Assembly: GCA_964350695.1 (NCBI GenBank)
Contig: CAYGKM010000003.1
Span: 62,001-126,000 of the forward strand
Direction: 5' to 3'
Source: TMED27 sp964350695
Lineage (GTDB): Bacteria > Pseudomonadota > Alphaproteobacteria > Micavibrionales > Micavibrionaceae
Length of the DNA: 64,000 nucleotides
The notes beneath the pieces are model-generated. The model saw only the letters and a program-made list of their open reading frames with translations, did no database searches and was not told the origin of the DNA. This document shows, piece after piece, positions 8,234 through 16,020 of this stretch (the stretch's first letter is position 1; the number at the start of each line of letters is the position of its first letter). Position numbers and translations under genes: made by a program.

Positions 8234-10060
8234 ATGGCACAAGCAGCCGCAAGACTAATCGACCGCGAAGATTCAAAAGACTTCGCAAAACTCCTGGAAG
8301 AGTCCATGAAAGGACAAGACAAATTCACCGGCTCCGTTGTAAACGGAACTGTCGTGAAGGTTACATCCGATTTCGCAATCGTTGATGTGGGTCTGAAATC
8401 AGAAGGCCGCGTGCCTTTGCACGAATTCTCCAAACCTGGTGAAGAAACAGAAATCAAAGCCGGCGATACAGTAGAAGTATTCGTTGAGCGCATGGAAAAC
8501 CGCGAAGGCGAATCTGTTCTGTCCCGCGAAAAAGCCCGCCGTGAAGAATCATGGATCGAGCTTGAAAAATCAAGCGAGAAGAACGAGCGCGTAACAGGCG
8601 TAATCTTCGGCCGCGTTAAAGGCGGTTTCACTGTGGATCTTGGCGGCGCGGTTGCGTTCTTGCCGGGTTCACAAGTAGATATCCGCCCTGTGCGCGATGT
8701 CACCCCGCTTATGGGTACACCGCAGCCATTCCACATCCTGAAAATGGACCGCTCACGCGGAAACATCGTTGTTTCCCGCAGAGCCGTTCTCGAAGAATCA
8801 CGCGAAGAAGCACGCGGCGATTTGATGGAAAACATGACCGAAGGTCAGGTTCTTCAAGGCGTTGTTAAAAACATCACTGATTACGGCGCGTTCGTTGATC
8901 TTGGCGGTGTAGACGGCCTTCTCCACGTGACGGATATTTCATGGAAACGTATCAACCACCCGACAGAAGCCCTTCAAATCGGCCAAACGATTGATGTTCA
9001 AATCATTCGTTACGACCAAGATAAACAGCGCATCTCCTTGGGTATGAAGCAACTCGAAGATGATCCGTGGAAAGATGTATTCGCTAAATTCGCTGTTGGT
9101 GAGAAGCTTAAAGGCCGCATCACAAATATCGCAGATTACGGCGCATTCGTTGAACTTGAAGACGGAATTGAAGGTCTTGTTCACGTTTCTGAAATGTCAT
9201 GGACAAAGAAAAACGTACACCCGGGCAAAATCGTGTCTACATCTGAGGAAGTAGAAGTGATGGTTCTTGAAGTGGACGAAGACAAACGCCGCATCTCTCT
9301 TGGCCTCAAACAATGCCAAGAAAACCCATGGGAGCAAATCGCCTCTAAATTCAAAGAAGGCGACGAACTTGAAGGCCCAATCAGCAACGTTACCGAATTC
9401 GGTCTCTTTGTTGCCATCGACGAAGACGTTGACGGTATGGTTCACCTTTCTGATATCTCTTGGGAAGATGAAAGCGAAGACGCGCTTAAAGCCTTCACAA
9501 AAGGCGATACCGTTAAGGTTAAGATCCTTGAGATTGACGCCGAAAAAGAGCGCGTTGCTCTGGGTATCAAGCAACTTGGCGACGACCCGTTCGAAGGCGC
9601 AATGGATGGTCTGACAAAAGGCGCGGTTGTGACATGTACTGTTTCTGAAATCACCTCTGGTGGTATCGAAGTAGCCGTCAATGACAACGTCAAAGGCTTC
9701 ATCAAAAAAGCAGACCTTTCATCCGAGCGTTCCGAGCAGCGCCCTGACCGCTTCGCCGTAGGTGAAAAAGTCGATGCGAAAATCACCACCATGGACAAAA
9801 AGACCCGCAAACTCGGTCTTTCTATCAAGGCACGTGAGCAAGATGAAAATAAACAAGCGATGAAAGAATTCGGTTCTGCCGATTCTGGTGCATCCTTGGG
9901 TGACATCCTTGGTGCAGCTTTGGAAGGCAACAAAGGCGAAGCCGCCGCAGAAGCCAAACCAAAAAAAGCGCCTGCGAAAAAAGCAGCCGCGAAGAAAAAA
10001 GATGCTAAAAAGGACGACGCTCCTGCGGAAGACGCAAAAGCTGAAAAGTCCGAAGACTAA
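8234..10060 (+). CDS. rpsA: 30S ribosomal protein S1
   Basis: Binds mRNA on the small subunit and promotes initiation. From ATG 8234 the protein has 608 residues with six S1 (OB-fold) repeats. The typical core motif GxVxxITDYGAFVDLGGVDGLLHVTDISW recurs in variants (NIADYGAFVELEDG, NVTEFGLFVAIDED). The last 40 residues are a Lys/Ala/Asp-rich disordered tail (KKAPAKKAAAKKKDAKK), common in alphaproteobacterial S1. In-frame TTG 8201 and ATG 8216 lie upstream, but 8234 has a GGA about ten bases before it and gives a standard N-terminus (MAQAAARLID). A rho-independent terminator follows at once. Confidence 0.95.
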   Translation: MAQAAARLIDREDSKDFAKLLEESMKGQDKFTGSVVNGTVVKVTSDFAIVDVGLKSEGRVPLHEFSKPGEETEIKAGDTVEVFVERMENREGESVLSREKARREESWIELEKSSEKNERVTGVIFGRVKGGFTVDLGGAVAFLPGSQVDIRPVRDVTPLMGTPQPFHILKMDRSRGNIVVSRRAVLEESREEARGDLMENMTEGQVLQGVVKNITDYGAFVDLGGVDGLLHVTDISWKRINHPTEALQIGQTIDVQIIRYDQDKQRISLGMKQLEDDPWKDVFAKFAVGEKLKGRITNIADYGAFVELEDGIEGLVHVSEMSWTKKNVHPGKIVSTSEEVEVMVLEVDEDKRRISLGLKQCQENPWEQIASKFKEGDELEGPISNVTEFGLFVAIDEDVDGMVHLSDISWEDESEDALKAFTKGDTVKVKILEIDAEKERVALGIKQLGDDPFEGAMDGLTKGAVVTCTVSEITSGGIEVAVNDNVKGFIKKADLSSERSEQRPDRFAVGEKVDAKITTMDKKTRKLGLSIKAREQDENKQAMKEFGSADSGASLGDILGAALEGNKGEAAAEAKPKKAPAKKAAAKKKDAKKDDAPAEDAKAEKSED

Positions 10061-10080
10061 GCCTCTTCACATATATTTAA

Positions 10081-10112
10081 AAAGCCGGAGCCTCATCGCT
10101 TCGGCTTTTTTT
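10081..10112 (+). terminator. Rho-independent terminator of rpsA
   Basis: AAGCCGGAGC pairs with GCTTCGGCTT (one G-U pair) around a four-base CTCA/CATC loop, followed by a run of seven Ts. It starts 20 bases after the rpsA stop and closes the aroA-cmk-rpsA unit. Confidence 0.9.
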
Positions 10113-10307
10113 ATATCCGTCTCCCCGCACATCGAATCAAAAAACCCTTTTCTTTCAATGTTTTCTTTAAATAAAAAGACTCCTTTTTCTTGACGGCAAG
10201 CCGAATCTTAAGGCATGGTTGAAATATACGGAATTCGAAATAAATGCTTTTAAAGCAGAGTCTTACAACTTGACCAAGGCCTGCACCAAAGCAAAAGGAT
10301 AAACGCC

Positions 10308-10625
10308 ATGACAAAATCAGAACTGATCCAGCGCCTTGCCGAGCAAAACCCGCATCTTTATTTGCGCGATGTAGAAAAAATCGTGGAAACGATTTTCGAA
10401 GAAATCACCGATGCACTGGCCAATGGCGACCGCGTCGAACTCCGCGGTTTCGGGGCGTTCTCCGTTAAACATCGTGACGCCCGCACAGGCCGCAACCCCC
10501 GTACAGGCGAAACAGTCCACGTCGAAGCCAAACGCCTGCCGTTCTTCAAAACAGGCAAAGGCCTGCGTGAACGCCTGAATGGTGAACCAACAGATACCCC
10601 GCCAAAAGAAGACGCCTGGTATTAA
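10308..10625 (+). CDS. ihfB: Integration host factor subunit beta
   Basis: DNA-bending nucleoid protein that acts as a heterodimer with IHF-alpha in recombination, replication and promoter architecture. It is 105 residues. It opens with MTKSELIQRLAEQNPHL and carries the HU/IHF signature GFGAFSVKHRDARTGRNPRTG, whose RNPRTG arm intercalates DNA at a proline. The last 12 residues are an acidic/Pro tail beyond the fold. An AAAAGGA Shine-Dalgarno lies upstream. It is set apart from rpsA by a terminator and about 200 bases, so it has its own promoter, which I could not place. It is followed six bases later by the LapA-domain gene. Confidence 0.95.
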   Translation: MTKSELIQRLAEQNPHLYLRDVEKIVETIFEEITDALANGDRVELRGFGAFSVKHRDARTGRNPRTGETVHVEAKRLPFFKTGKGLRERLNGEPTDTPPKEDAWY

Positions 10626-10631
10626 TCCACC

Positions 10632-10988
10632 ATGACTCTCCTACGCTCTCTTATCGGATTCGCAATCGCCATCGCGGCCGCGGCCTTCGCCATTGCTAAT
10701 CGTCAAGTTGTCGATGTCATATACAGCCCGATCCACGATCCCGTTTCTCTGCCGCTCTACCTCATCGTCCTTGGCCTCACCGCGCTCGGCTTCATCCTCG
10801 GCGGTATATTCGTCTGGATGTCGATGGGACATTTGCGCAAAACAAAGCGCCAGCAAAAGAAACTGATCAAGACCCTCGAAAAAGAACTCAAAGCCGTTAA
10901 CGAAAACGGCCCGATTGAGCTTTCCCCCTCATCGGAGTTCTTTCCGGCCTTGCCCGATGCGACAAATCACGGCATAAAAAAGGCATGA
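10632..10988 (+). CDS. LapA-domain membrane protein
   Basis: A 118-residue inner-membrane protein of the lipopolysaccharide assembly A (LapA/YciS) domain family. Two transmembrane segments (about 5-22 and 40-64) enclose the conserved NRQVVDVIYSPI...VSLPLYLIVL stretch. A basic, coiled-coil-prone tail (HLRKTKRQQKKLIKTLEKEL) follows. In enterobacteria LapA works with LapB in controlling LpxC turnover and LPS assembly; no lapB lies here, although LapA next to ihfB and pyrF is a recurrent order. Its stop overlaps the pyrF start by four bases (ATGA). The family call is good; the exact role in this lineage is unproven. Confidence 0.85.
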   Translation: MTLLRSLIGFAIAIAAAAFAIANRQVVDVIYSPIHDPVSLPLYLIVLGLTALGFILGGIFVWMSMGHLRKTKRQQKKLIKTLEKELKAVNENGPIELSPSSEFFPALPDATNHGIKKA

Positions 10989-11677
10989 TCGAAAAACCCC
11001 TCATCTTCTGTGCCCTCGATACATCAGACCTCTCGCAAGCGAAAGAATGGGCCTCTATTATCGGCCCCGTAACCGGCGCATTAAAAATCGGCATGGAATT
11101 CGTCAATTCCTTCGGCCCTCAAGGGATCGAAGCCATAAAAAACGCGTGCCCAGAAGTGCAGCTTTTCATTGACCTTAAATTCCACGACATCCCCAATACC
11201 GTCGCCAAAGCGGTCAAAACTGTTTCTGAAAATTTTCAACCCGCCTATTTAAACGTCCACGCCAGCGGCGGGCGCATCATGATGCAAGAAGCCATGGCGA
11301 TGTGCGAACCCGAAACAAAACTCCTCGCCGTCACAGTCCTGACCAGCATGAATGACGCACTTCTCGCCTCTGTCGGCCAGGAAACGCCCGTCGACGCGCA
11401 GGTCGGACGCCTCGCGCTCCTCACCCGTGACGCAGGGCTGGCAGGGGTTGTATGCTCCGCCCATGAAATCACAACACTAAGAAAACTCTGCGGTAAAAAC
11501 TTCACCCTCATGGTCCCCGGCATCCGCCCCGCCGGCGCAGACACTCAGGACCAACAACGCGTCATGACCCCCAAACAGGCGATTGATGCGGGCGCAACCC
11601 ACCTCGTGATCGGCAGACCTATAACGCAGGCCGATGATCCCGCAAAAGCCGCCGCAGACATCCTCGAAAGCATTTAA
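10985..11677 (+). CDS. pyrF: Orotidine 5'-phosphate decarboxylase
   Basis: Decarboxylates OMP to UMP, the last step of de novo pyrimidine synthesis. It is 230 residues, a compact TIM barrel. The catalytic Lys/Asp array is seen in FIDLKFHDIPNTVAKAV, the phosphate-binding region in MVPGIRPAG, and the C-terminal HLVIGRPIT loop is intact. It starts inside the last codons of the LapA-domain gene and so is coupled to it. It is followed by a membrane protein of unknown role 15 bases on. Confidence 0.96.
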   Translation: MIEKPLIFCALDTSDLSQAKEWASIIGPVTGALKIGMEFVNSFGPQGIEAIKNACPEVQLFIDLKFHDIPNTVAKAVKTVSENFQPAYLNVHASGGRIMMQEAMAMCEPETKLLAVTVLTSMNDALLASVGQETPVDAQVGRLALLTRDAGLAGVVCSAHEITTLRKLCGKNFTLMVPGIRPAGADTQDQQRVMTPKQAIDAGATHLVIGRPITQADDPAKAAADILESI

Positions 11678-11692
11678 AGAAAGGCCCGTCCC

Positions 11693-12475
11693 ATGAAACA
11701 TTTCAAAGCCACAAAAAGCATTTTTGAAACCGCCGCAAACACGCGCGCCTTTGTAAAAGACAATAAAGACGTTTTCTGGGCCGCCTTCAAACCCCTCATC
11801 CCGTATATTTTCGGGCTTCTGCTGCTTGATCTTATTATCTCTTTTATTATCGGACGCACCTTCTCGTTCGGAAGCTTTGCCGCAAACTACTTCTTCGCCG
11901 CACTCGCCATCACATGGCACCGCGTCGTCCTTCTCGGCCCCGATCAATACGAAGCCATGAATCCGTTTAAACCCAAAAAGCACGAGCTTATTTTTATGCT
12001 TATGGGTGTCGGCGTCGCGCTTGTCGTGCTTGCAATTGTCGGCCTATTTATTGCCGTGTCTGCCATTTTAGGGCCGGTATTTCTGGCTCTCAGTGTTTTC
12101 TTAGGGATTTTCCTGTCGATCTTTCTGTCCGCGCGCTTCGGCTTTTACTTCCCCGCAAAAGCCGTAAACGCAGACCTCAGCCTCATTAACGCATTCCACC
12201 TCTCGAAAGGCTATGTTTTTAACCTCCTGACAGCCCCCTTCTTCGCATGCTGGCGGTTAATTCTCGGCATGATGGGGGCTATCATCGTCGCCTCGATCTT
12301 TATGGCGTTACTTTCACAATTTGCTCAAGGCCAAGCCATATTTGAATTCCTGATCCAATTGCCGATTTTATTTTATTTTCAACCGCTTCTGACCATCATC
12401 GGCATAACCATTCTCTCAAACTACTATCAACACGCCTTGCAAAACAAAGCGCCGAGCACTACATCTGAGGGATGA
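11693..12475 (+). CDS. Multi-pass membrane protein of unknown function
   Basis: A 260-residue hydrophobic protein with about five or six transmembrane helices (roughly 35-55, 62-80, 98-118, 118-140, 180-205 and 222-245). The soluble N-terminus (KATKSIFETAANTRAFVKDNKDVFW) is amphipathic, and a short polar C-terminus ends in SEG. I recognise no catalytic motif. Charged residues cluster around ITWHRVVLLGPDQYEAMNPFKPKKHE between helices. It sits between pyrF and trpF, sharing four bases with the trpF start, so it is transcribed with the tryptophan genes. Its length and topology recall small alphaproteobacterial membrane proteins of unassigned role; I give no function. Confidence 0.75.
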   Translation: MKHFKATKSIFETAANTRAFVKDNKDVFWAAFKPLIPYIFGLLLLDLIISFIIGRTFSFGSFAANYFFAALAITWHRVVLLGPDQYEAMNPFKPKKHELIFMLMGVGVALVVLAIVGLFIAVSAILGPVFLALSVFLGIFLSIFLSARFGFYFPAKAVNADLSLINAFHLSKGYVFNLLTAPFFACWRLILGMMGAIIVASIFMALLSQFAQGQAIFEFLIQLPILFYFQPLLTIIGITILSNYYQHALQNKAPSTTSEG

Positions 12476-13116
12476 CAACCAAGCCAACAGCCGTAAAAAT
12501 ATGCGGCCTTTCAACCCCCGAAACGCTTGCCGCCGCCGTTGAGGCAGGCGCGCGTTATATCGGCTTTGTCTTCTATCCACCCTCTCCGCGCAACATCGAA
12601 ATAGACACCGCCAAGGAATTGACCTTGCAAATTCCCACGGGCGTACGCGCCGTTGGCCTATTCGTAAACCCCACAGATGAACAGCTCGAAAACATTTTGG
12701 GCAAAGTCGGCCTTGATATGATTCAGCTCCACGGCGATGAAACCCCCACTAGGCTATCCGAGATTAAAGACAAAACCAAAATGCCCGTTATGAAAGCTAT
12801 TCGCGTAAGCGATGAACGCGACCTCGCGCAAGTCAACGAGTTCGAGGCTACTGCCGATTGGCTTCTCTTCGATGCCAAATCCCCTGACGAATATGGCGGC
12901 ACAGGCCACAGCTTTGAATGGAACATCCTCAAAGGCCGCACCTTCTCCAAACCGTGGATGCTCGGCGGCGGCCTCACGGCTGAAAATGTCGCTCAAGCAC
13001 TCTCCATCCTCTCGCCAACGGCGGTTGACGTCTCCAGCGGCGTAGAAGGCGAAAAAGGCGTGAAGGACATCGGGAAGATAAAAGCCTTTATAAATGCCGC
13101 CAAGAACGCTATATAA
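12472..13116 (+). CDS. trpF: Phosphoribosylanthranilate isomerase
   Basis: Isomerises N-(5'-phosphoribosyl)anthranilate to CdRP in tryptophan synthesis. It is 214 residues. The catalytic Cys is in AVKICGLSTPE near the N-terminus and the catalytic Asp in LLFDAKSPDEYGGTGHSFEW. Phosphate-binding segments MLGGGLTAENV and AVDVSSGVEGEKGVKD are complete. It overlaps the upstream membrane-protein gene by four bases and precedes trpB by six, the standard alphaproteobacterial trpFBA order. Confidence 0.97.
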   Translation: MTTKPTAVKICGLSTPETLAAAVEAGARYIGFVFYPPSPRNIEIDTAKELTLQIPTGVRAVGLFVNPTDEQLENILGKVGLDMIQLHGDETPTRLSEIKDKTKMPVMKAIRVSDERDLAQVNEFEATADWLLFDAKSPDEYGGTGHSFEWNILKGRTFSKPWMLGGGLTAENVAQALSILSPTAVDVSSGVEGEKGVKDIGKIKAFINAAKNAI

Positions 13117-13122
13117 ACGCCC

Positions 13123-14331
13123 ATGACCCTTAATTCACTCAAAAACCAACCCGATGAGCGCGGCCATTTCGGCCCCTATGGCGGGCGCTATGTCGCTGAA
13201 ACTCTAATGCCCCTCATCCTCGAGGTTGAAAAAGCGTACAACGCCGCCAAAGCCGACCCCGCCTTTTGGGAAGAACTGGAAACCCTCCAGCGCGACTATG
13301 TCGGCCGCCCGTCCCCGCTCTATTTCGCACAAAGCACAACCGAAGCCCTCGGCGGCGCAAAAATCTATTTCAAACGCGACGAGCTGAACCACACAGGCGC
13401 GCATAAAATCAATCACTGCCTTGGTCAAATATTGGTCGCCAAGCGCATGGGCAAAACCCGCATCATCTGCGAAACTGGCGCGGGCCAGCACGGCGTGGCG
13501 ACCGCCACCGTATGTGCGCTATTCAACCTGCCTTGCACGGTGTTCATGGGAGCAACCGATATCGAGCGCCAAGCGCCAAACGTCTTCCGCATGAAGCTTC
13601 TCGGCGCGGAAGTCCGCCAAGTCACCAGCGGTGCAGGCACGCTTAAAGACGCGATGAACGAAGCCATGCGCGATTGGGTCACCAACGTTCACGACACATA
13701 TTACCTGATCGGCACAGTCGCAGGGCCGCACCCCTTCCCCGCCATGGTGCGCGATTTCCAATCCATTATCGGCACGGAAGCTAAAGAACAAATGATGGAG
13801 CGCGAAGGCCGCCTCCCCGATAGCCTCGTGGCCTGTATCGGCGGAGGATCAAACGCGATGGGGCTGTTCTACCCCTTCCTCGATGATAAAGACGTGAAAA
13901 TGGTCGGCGTCGAAGCAGGCGGCCACGGCGTAGACACAGACCAGCACGCAGCTTCTCTTACAGGTGGAAAACCTGGCGTGCTTCACGGCATGAACTCCTA
14001 CTTCCTGCAAGATGAAGACGGTCAAATCACCGAAGCGCACTCCATCTCCGCAGGGCTAGACTACCCCGGCATAGGCCCCGAACACGCTTGGCTCTTCGAT
14101 CAAAAACGCGTCGATTACGTCAGCGTTACCGATGATGAAGCCATATCGGCCTTCCAAGACATGGCGAAATATGAAGGCATCTTACCTGCGCTTGAGCCGT
14201 CCCACGCCTTCGCCCACGTTATCAAAATGGCGCCAAAGCTTCCTAAAGATCACATCCTTGTCATGAATCTCTGCGGACGCGGCGATAAGGACATCTTCAC
14301 GATTGCCGAGCGCCTCGGCGTTAAAATGTAA
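13123..14331 (+). CDS. trpB: Tryptophan synthase beta chain
   Basis: Condenses indole and serine to tryptophan on PLP. It is 402 residues, normal length. The Schiff-base lysine is K95 in NHTGAHKINHCLGQ, and the PLP phosphate site is GGGSNAMG (about 230-237). The indole-tunnel and COMM regions (ETGAGQHGVATATVCA) are conserved. Its stop overlaps the start of the next gene by one base (TAATG). That next gene is not trpA, as expected, but a GyrI-like protein, which separates the two subunits of the alpha2beta2 complex. Confidence 0.98.
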   Translation: MTLNSLKNQPDERGHFGPYGGRYVAETLMPLILEVEKAYNAAKADPAFWEELETLQRDYVGRPSPLYFAQSTTEALGGAKIYFKRDELNHTGAHKINHCLGQILVAKRMGKTRIICETGAGQHGVATATVCALFNLPCTVFMGATDIERQAPNVFRMKLLGAEVRQVTSGAGTLKDAMNEAMRDWVTNVHDTYYLIGTVAGPHPFPAMVRDFQSIIGTEAKEQMMEREGRLPDSLVACIGGGSNAMGLFYPFLDDKDVKMVGVEAGGHGVDTDQHAASLTGGKPGVLHGMNSYFLQDEDGQITEAHSISAGLDYPGIGPEHAWLFDQKRVDYVSVTDDEAISAFQDMAKYEGILPALEPSHAFAHVIKMAPKLPKDHILVMNLCGRGDKDIFTIAERLGVKM

Positions 14332-14801
14332 TGAGCACTTACGAAGTCAAAGCAGGCTTGGCAGAAGTCGAAGCCTTCGATGTTGTCGGAATTTCCATCG
14401 TGACTGATAACACGAAAGGGACAGACGACATCAACGCACTTTGGGAAGCCTTCTTCAAAGACAGCATCGGCCAAAAAATTAACAATAAAACCGATGATGT
14501 CATCTACGCGGTCTATTCCGATTATGAAGGTGACCACGAAGCGCCATACCGCCTCACCATCGGCTACCGCGTGACGAACGCCGAAACGCCCGCCGATATG
14601 TACCGCGTGAGCGTTCAAGCACAAGAATACGCCATGATGAGCGCCGCAGGTAAGCAGCCCCAAGCCCTCATCGAAACATGGAAAGCCATCTGGTCATCTG
14701 ACATTGACCGCACCTATAAAACCGATTTCGAAGTCTACGGCCCCCGCTTTTTCGAAGATGGTGTAAATGAAGTCCTTATTCATGTAGGAGTAAACACATG
14801 A
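14331..14801 (+). CDS. GyrI-like / AraC-type effector-binding domain protein between trpB and trpA
   Basis: A 156-residue stand-alone ligand-binding domain of the GyrI-like (BmrR/Rob C-terminal) type. Supporting features are the opening beta-strand VEAFDVVGISIVT, WEAFFKD..GQKIN, YAVYSDYEGDHEAPYRLTIGYRV, and the closing YKTDFEVYGPRFFEDGVNEVLIHVGV. The last part matches the family's usual DFExY..........V.IyI pattern. There is no helix-turn-helix, so it is not a transcription factor by itself. It starts within the trpB stop (TAATG) and its end overlaps trpA by four bases, so it is translated as an integral part of the trp operon. It could bind a small hydrophobic molecule, for example indole or a pathway product; this is inference from position. 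Confidence 0.8.
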   Translation: MSTYEVKAGLAEVEAFDVVGISIVTDNTKGTDDINALWEAFFKDSIGQKINNKTDDVIYAVYSDYEGDHEAPYRLTIGYRVTNAETPADMYRVSVQAQEYAMMSAAGKQPQALIETWKAIWSSDIDRTYKTDFEVYGPRFFEDGVNEVLIHVGVNT

Positions 14802-15577
14802 GCAGAATAGAACGTACATTTAAATCTTTAAGCCGCCCCGCCCTTATCACCTTCATCATGGCAGGCGATCCGGACACAGCCACATCTCTTGAGGTTCTCA
14901 AAGCCATGCCCGAAGCAGGCGCAGATATTATCGAACTCGGCATGCCCTTCACTGACCCCGCCGCCGATGGCCCGACAATCGAGCAAGCGGGCGGCAGAGC
15001 CTTAGCCGCAGGTCAAAACATGATAAAAACACTGCAAATGGTGCGCGATTTCCGCGTGGGCAATTCTGACACCCCCATCGTCCTCATGGGTTATTTCAAC
15101 CCAATTCTGCAATATGGCCTCGAAAAATTTAGCGATGATGCTTCTGCCGCAGGCGTAGACGGCCTGATTATCGTCGACCTCCCGCCGGAAGAAGCAGACG
15201 AAACACTTAAAGCCGCCAAACAAAACGGCCTTGATATCATCCGCCTCATCACCCCGACCACGGATATGACCCGCCTGCCGAAAATCCTAAATGGCGCCAG
15301 CGGCTTCCTTTATTATGTCTCAATCACAGGGGTCACAGGCGCGGCCAAAGCCGACCTTTCCAAAATCAAACCGCATATTGAGGAAATCAAAACCCACACA
15401 GACCTGCCCATCGCCATCGGCTTCGGAATCAAAACCCCCGAAGACGCGGCGAACATGGCAAAATTAGCAGATGCAATTGTTGTAGGATCATCAATCGTGG
15501 ATACGATTGCTAAAACAAAAGACGCAAAATCCGTCTCTAAACAGGTGCAGAGCCTGGCTCAAGCGCTCCAATGCTGA
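14798..15577 (+). CDS. trpA: Tryptophan synthase alpha chain
   Basis: Cleaves indole-3-glycerol phosphate to indole and glyceraldehyde-3-phosphate, passing indole to TrpB. It is 259 residues. The catalytic Glu is in DIIELGMPFTDPAADGPTIEQA (E46) with the paired Asp nearby; YYVSITGVTGA and the phosphate loop IAIGFGIKTPEDA are present. It overlaps the GyrI-like gene by four bases. Its last 41 bases overlap the 3' end of a small lipoprotein gene on the other strand. Confidence 0.97.
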   Translation: MSRIERTFKSLSRPALITFIMAGDPDTATSLEVLKAMPEAGADIIELGMPFTDPAADGPTIEQAGGRALAAGQNMIKTLQMVRDFRVGNSDTPIVLMGYFNPILQYGLEKFSDDASAAGVDGLIIVDLPPEEADETLKAAKQNGLDIIRLITPTTDMTRLPKILNGASGFLYYVSITGVTGAAKADLSKIKPHIEEIKTHTDLPIAIGFGIKTPEDAANMAKLADAIVVGSSIVDTIAKTKDAKSVSKQVQSLAQALQC

Positions 15578-15764
15578 TATAGGGCCTGCTTGGCTGACGG
15601 CAGAGGGCATCATCCTCCATACGCTCTCGAGCCTCTTCACCATGCTGCCGTTCAACCGCATCACATAAAGGACGCCCCGTTAAATCTACATTACTCATAC
15701 CGATAGCACACCCCCCAAGAGCGACAGGTGCAAAAACAGCAGCTAAAATACTTTTCAAACGCAT
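15537..15764 (-). CDS. Small putative lipoprotein
   Basis: A 75-residue protein with a lipoprotein signal: basic start (MRLKSIL), hydrophobic stretch, and lipobox LGGC at about residue 19. The mature part is short and polar, with a second Cys in RPLCDAVERQ and a third in DDALCRQ. I recognise no family. It has a good Shine-Dalgarno (GGAG, eight bases before ATG 15764). Its 3' end overlaps trpA by 41 bases in antisense, so it probably uses the trpA-accD gap as its promoter region. The strong lipobox and ribosome site are the reasons for calling it despite its size. Confidence 0.65.
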   Translation of the reverse strand: MRLKSILAAVFAPVALGGCAIGMSNVDLTGRPLCDAVERQHGEEARERMEDDALCRQPSRPYISIGALEPGSAPV

Positions 15765-15865
15765 TGAAATTCTCCGTATTTTGGACTTATAGGCACTTTC
15801 TTATATTTTTACAAATTTGATCCGTATCGTTTTGAAATCACAAAATAACTTCCGCGCGCTCTGAC

Positions 15866-15894
15866 TTGACTTATCGCCGCAAAAAGCCGATAAA
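15866..15894 (+). promoter_or_regulatory. Candidate sigma-70 promoter of accD-folC
   Basis: TTGACT (15866-15871), a 17-base spacer and GATAAA (15889-15894), 127 bases before the accD start. The match is good for -35 and moderate for -10. It would give an mRNA leader of about 115 bases that contains the long inverted repeat described separately. Confidence 0.45.
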
Positions 15895-15926
15895 ACCTGT
15901 CTGAAACCAACGCTATCGTCGCTTGA

Positions 15927-16007
15927 TTTTGCTTTTTTCAGCAGGCGCAAGTGACGAAGAATAGAACTGCTATTTTAGGAACACAGCAACGCACTGAAAA
16001 AGCAAAA
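15927..16007 (+). repeat. Long-range inverted repeat in the accD leader
   Basis: TTTTGCTTTTTTCAG (15927-15941) is complementary to CTGAAAAAGCAAAA (15994-16007) with a single-base bulge. The 3' arm ends directly before the AGGAAG ribosome site of accD. A nine-base direct repeat, AAGTGACGA, occurs inside the loop (about 15950) and again at the ribosome site (about 16010). If folded, the stem would sit next to the start site and could control accD translation. This is seen in sequence; the role is inferred. Confidence 0.5.
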
Positions 16008-16020
16008 GGAAGTGACGAGT

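Noticed and set aside
8122..8835. 237-codon open frame antisense to the rpsA start
   Set aside because: Ser/Arg-rich shadow; spans the rpsA promoter and coding start.
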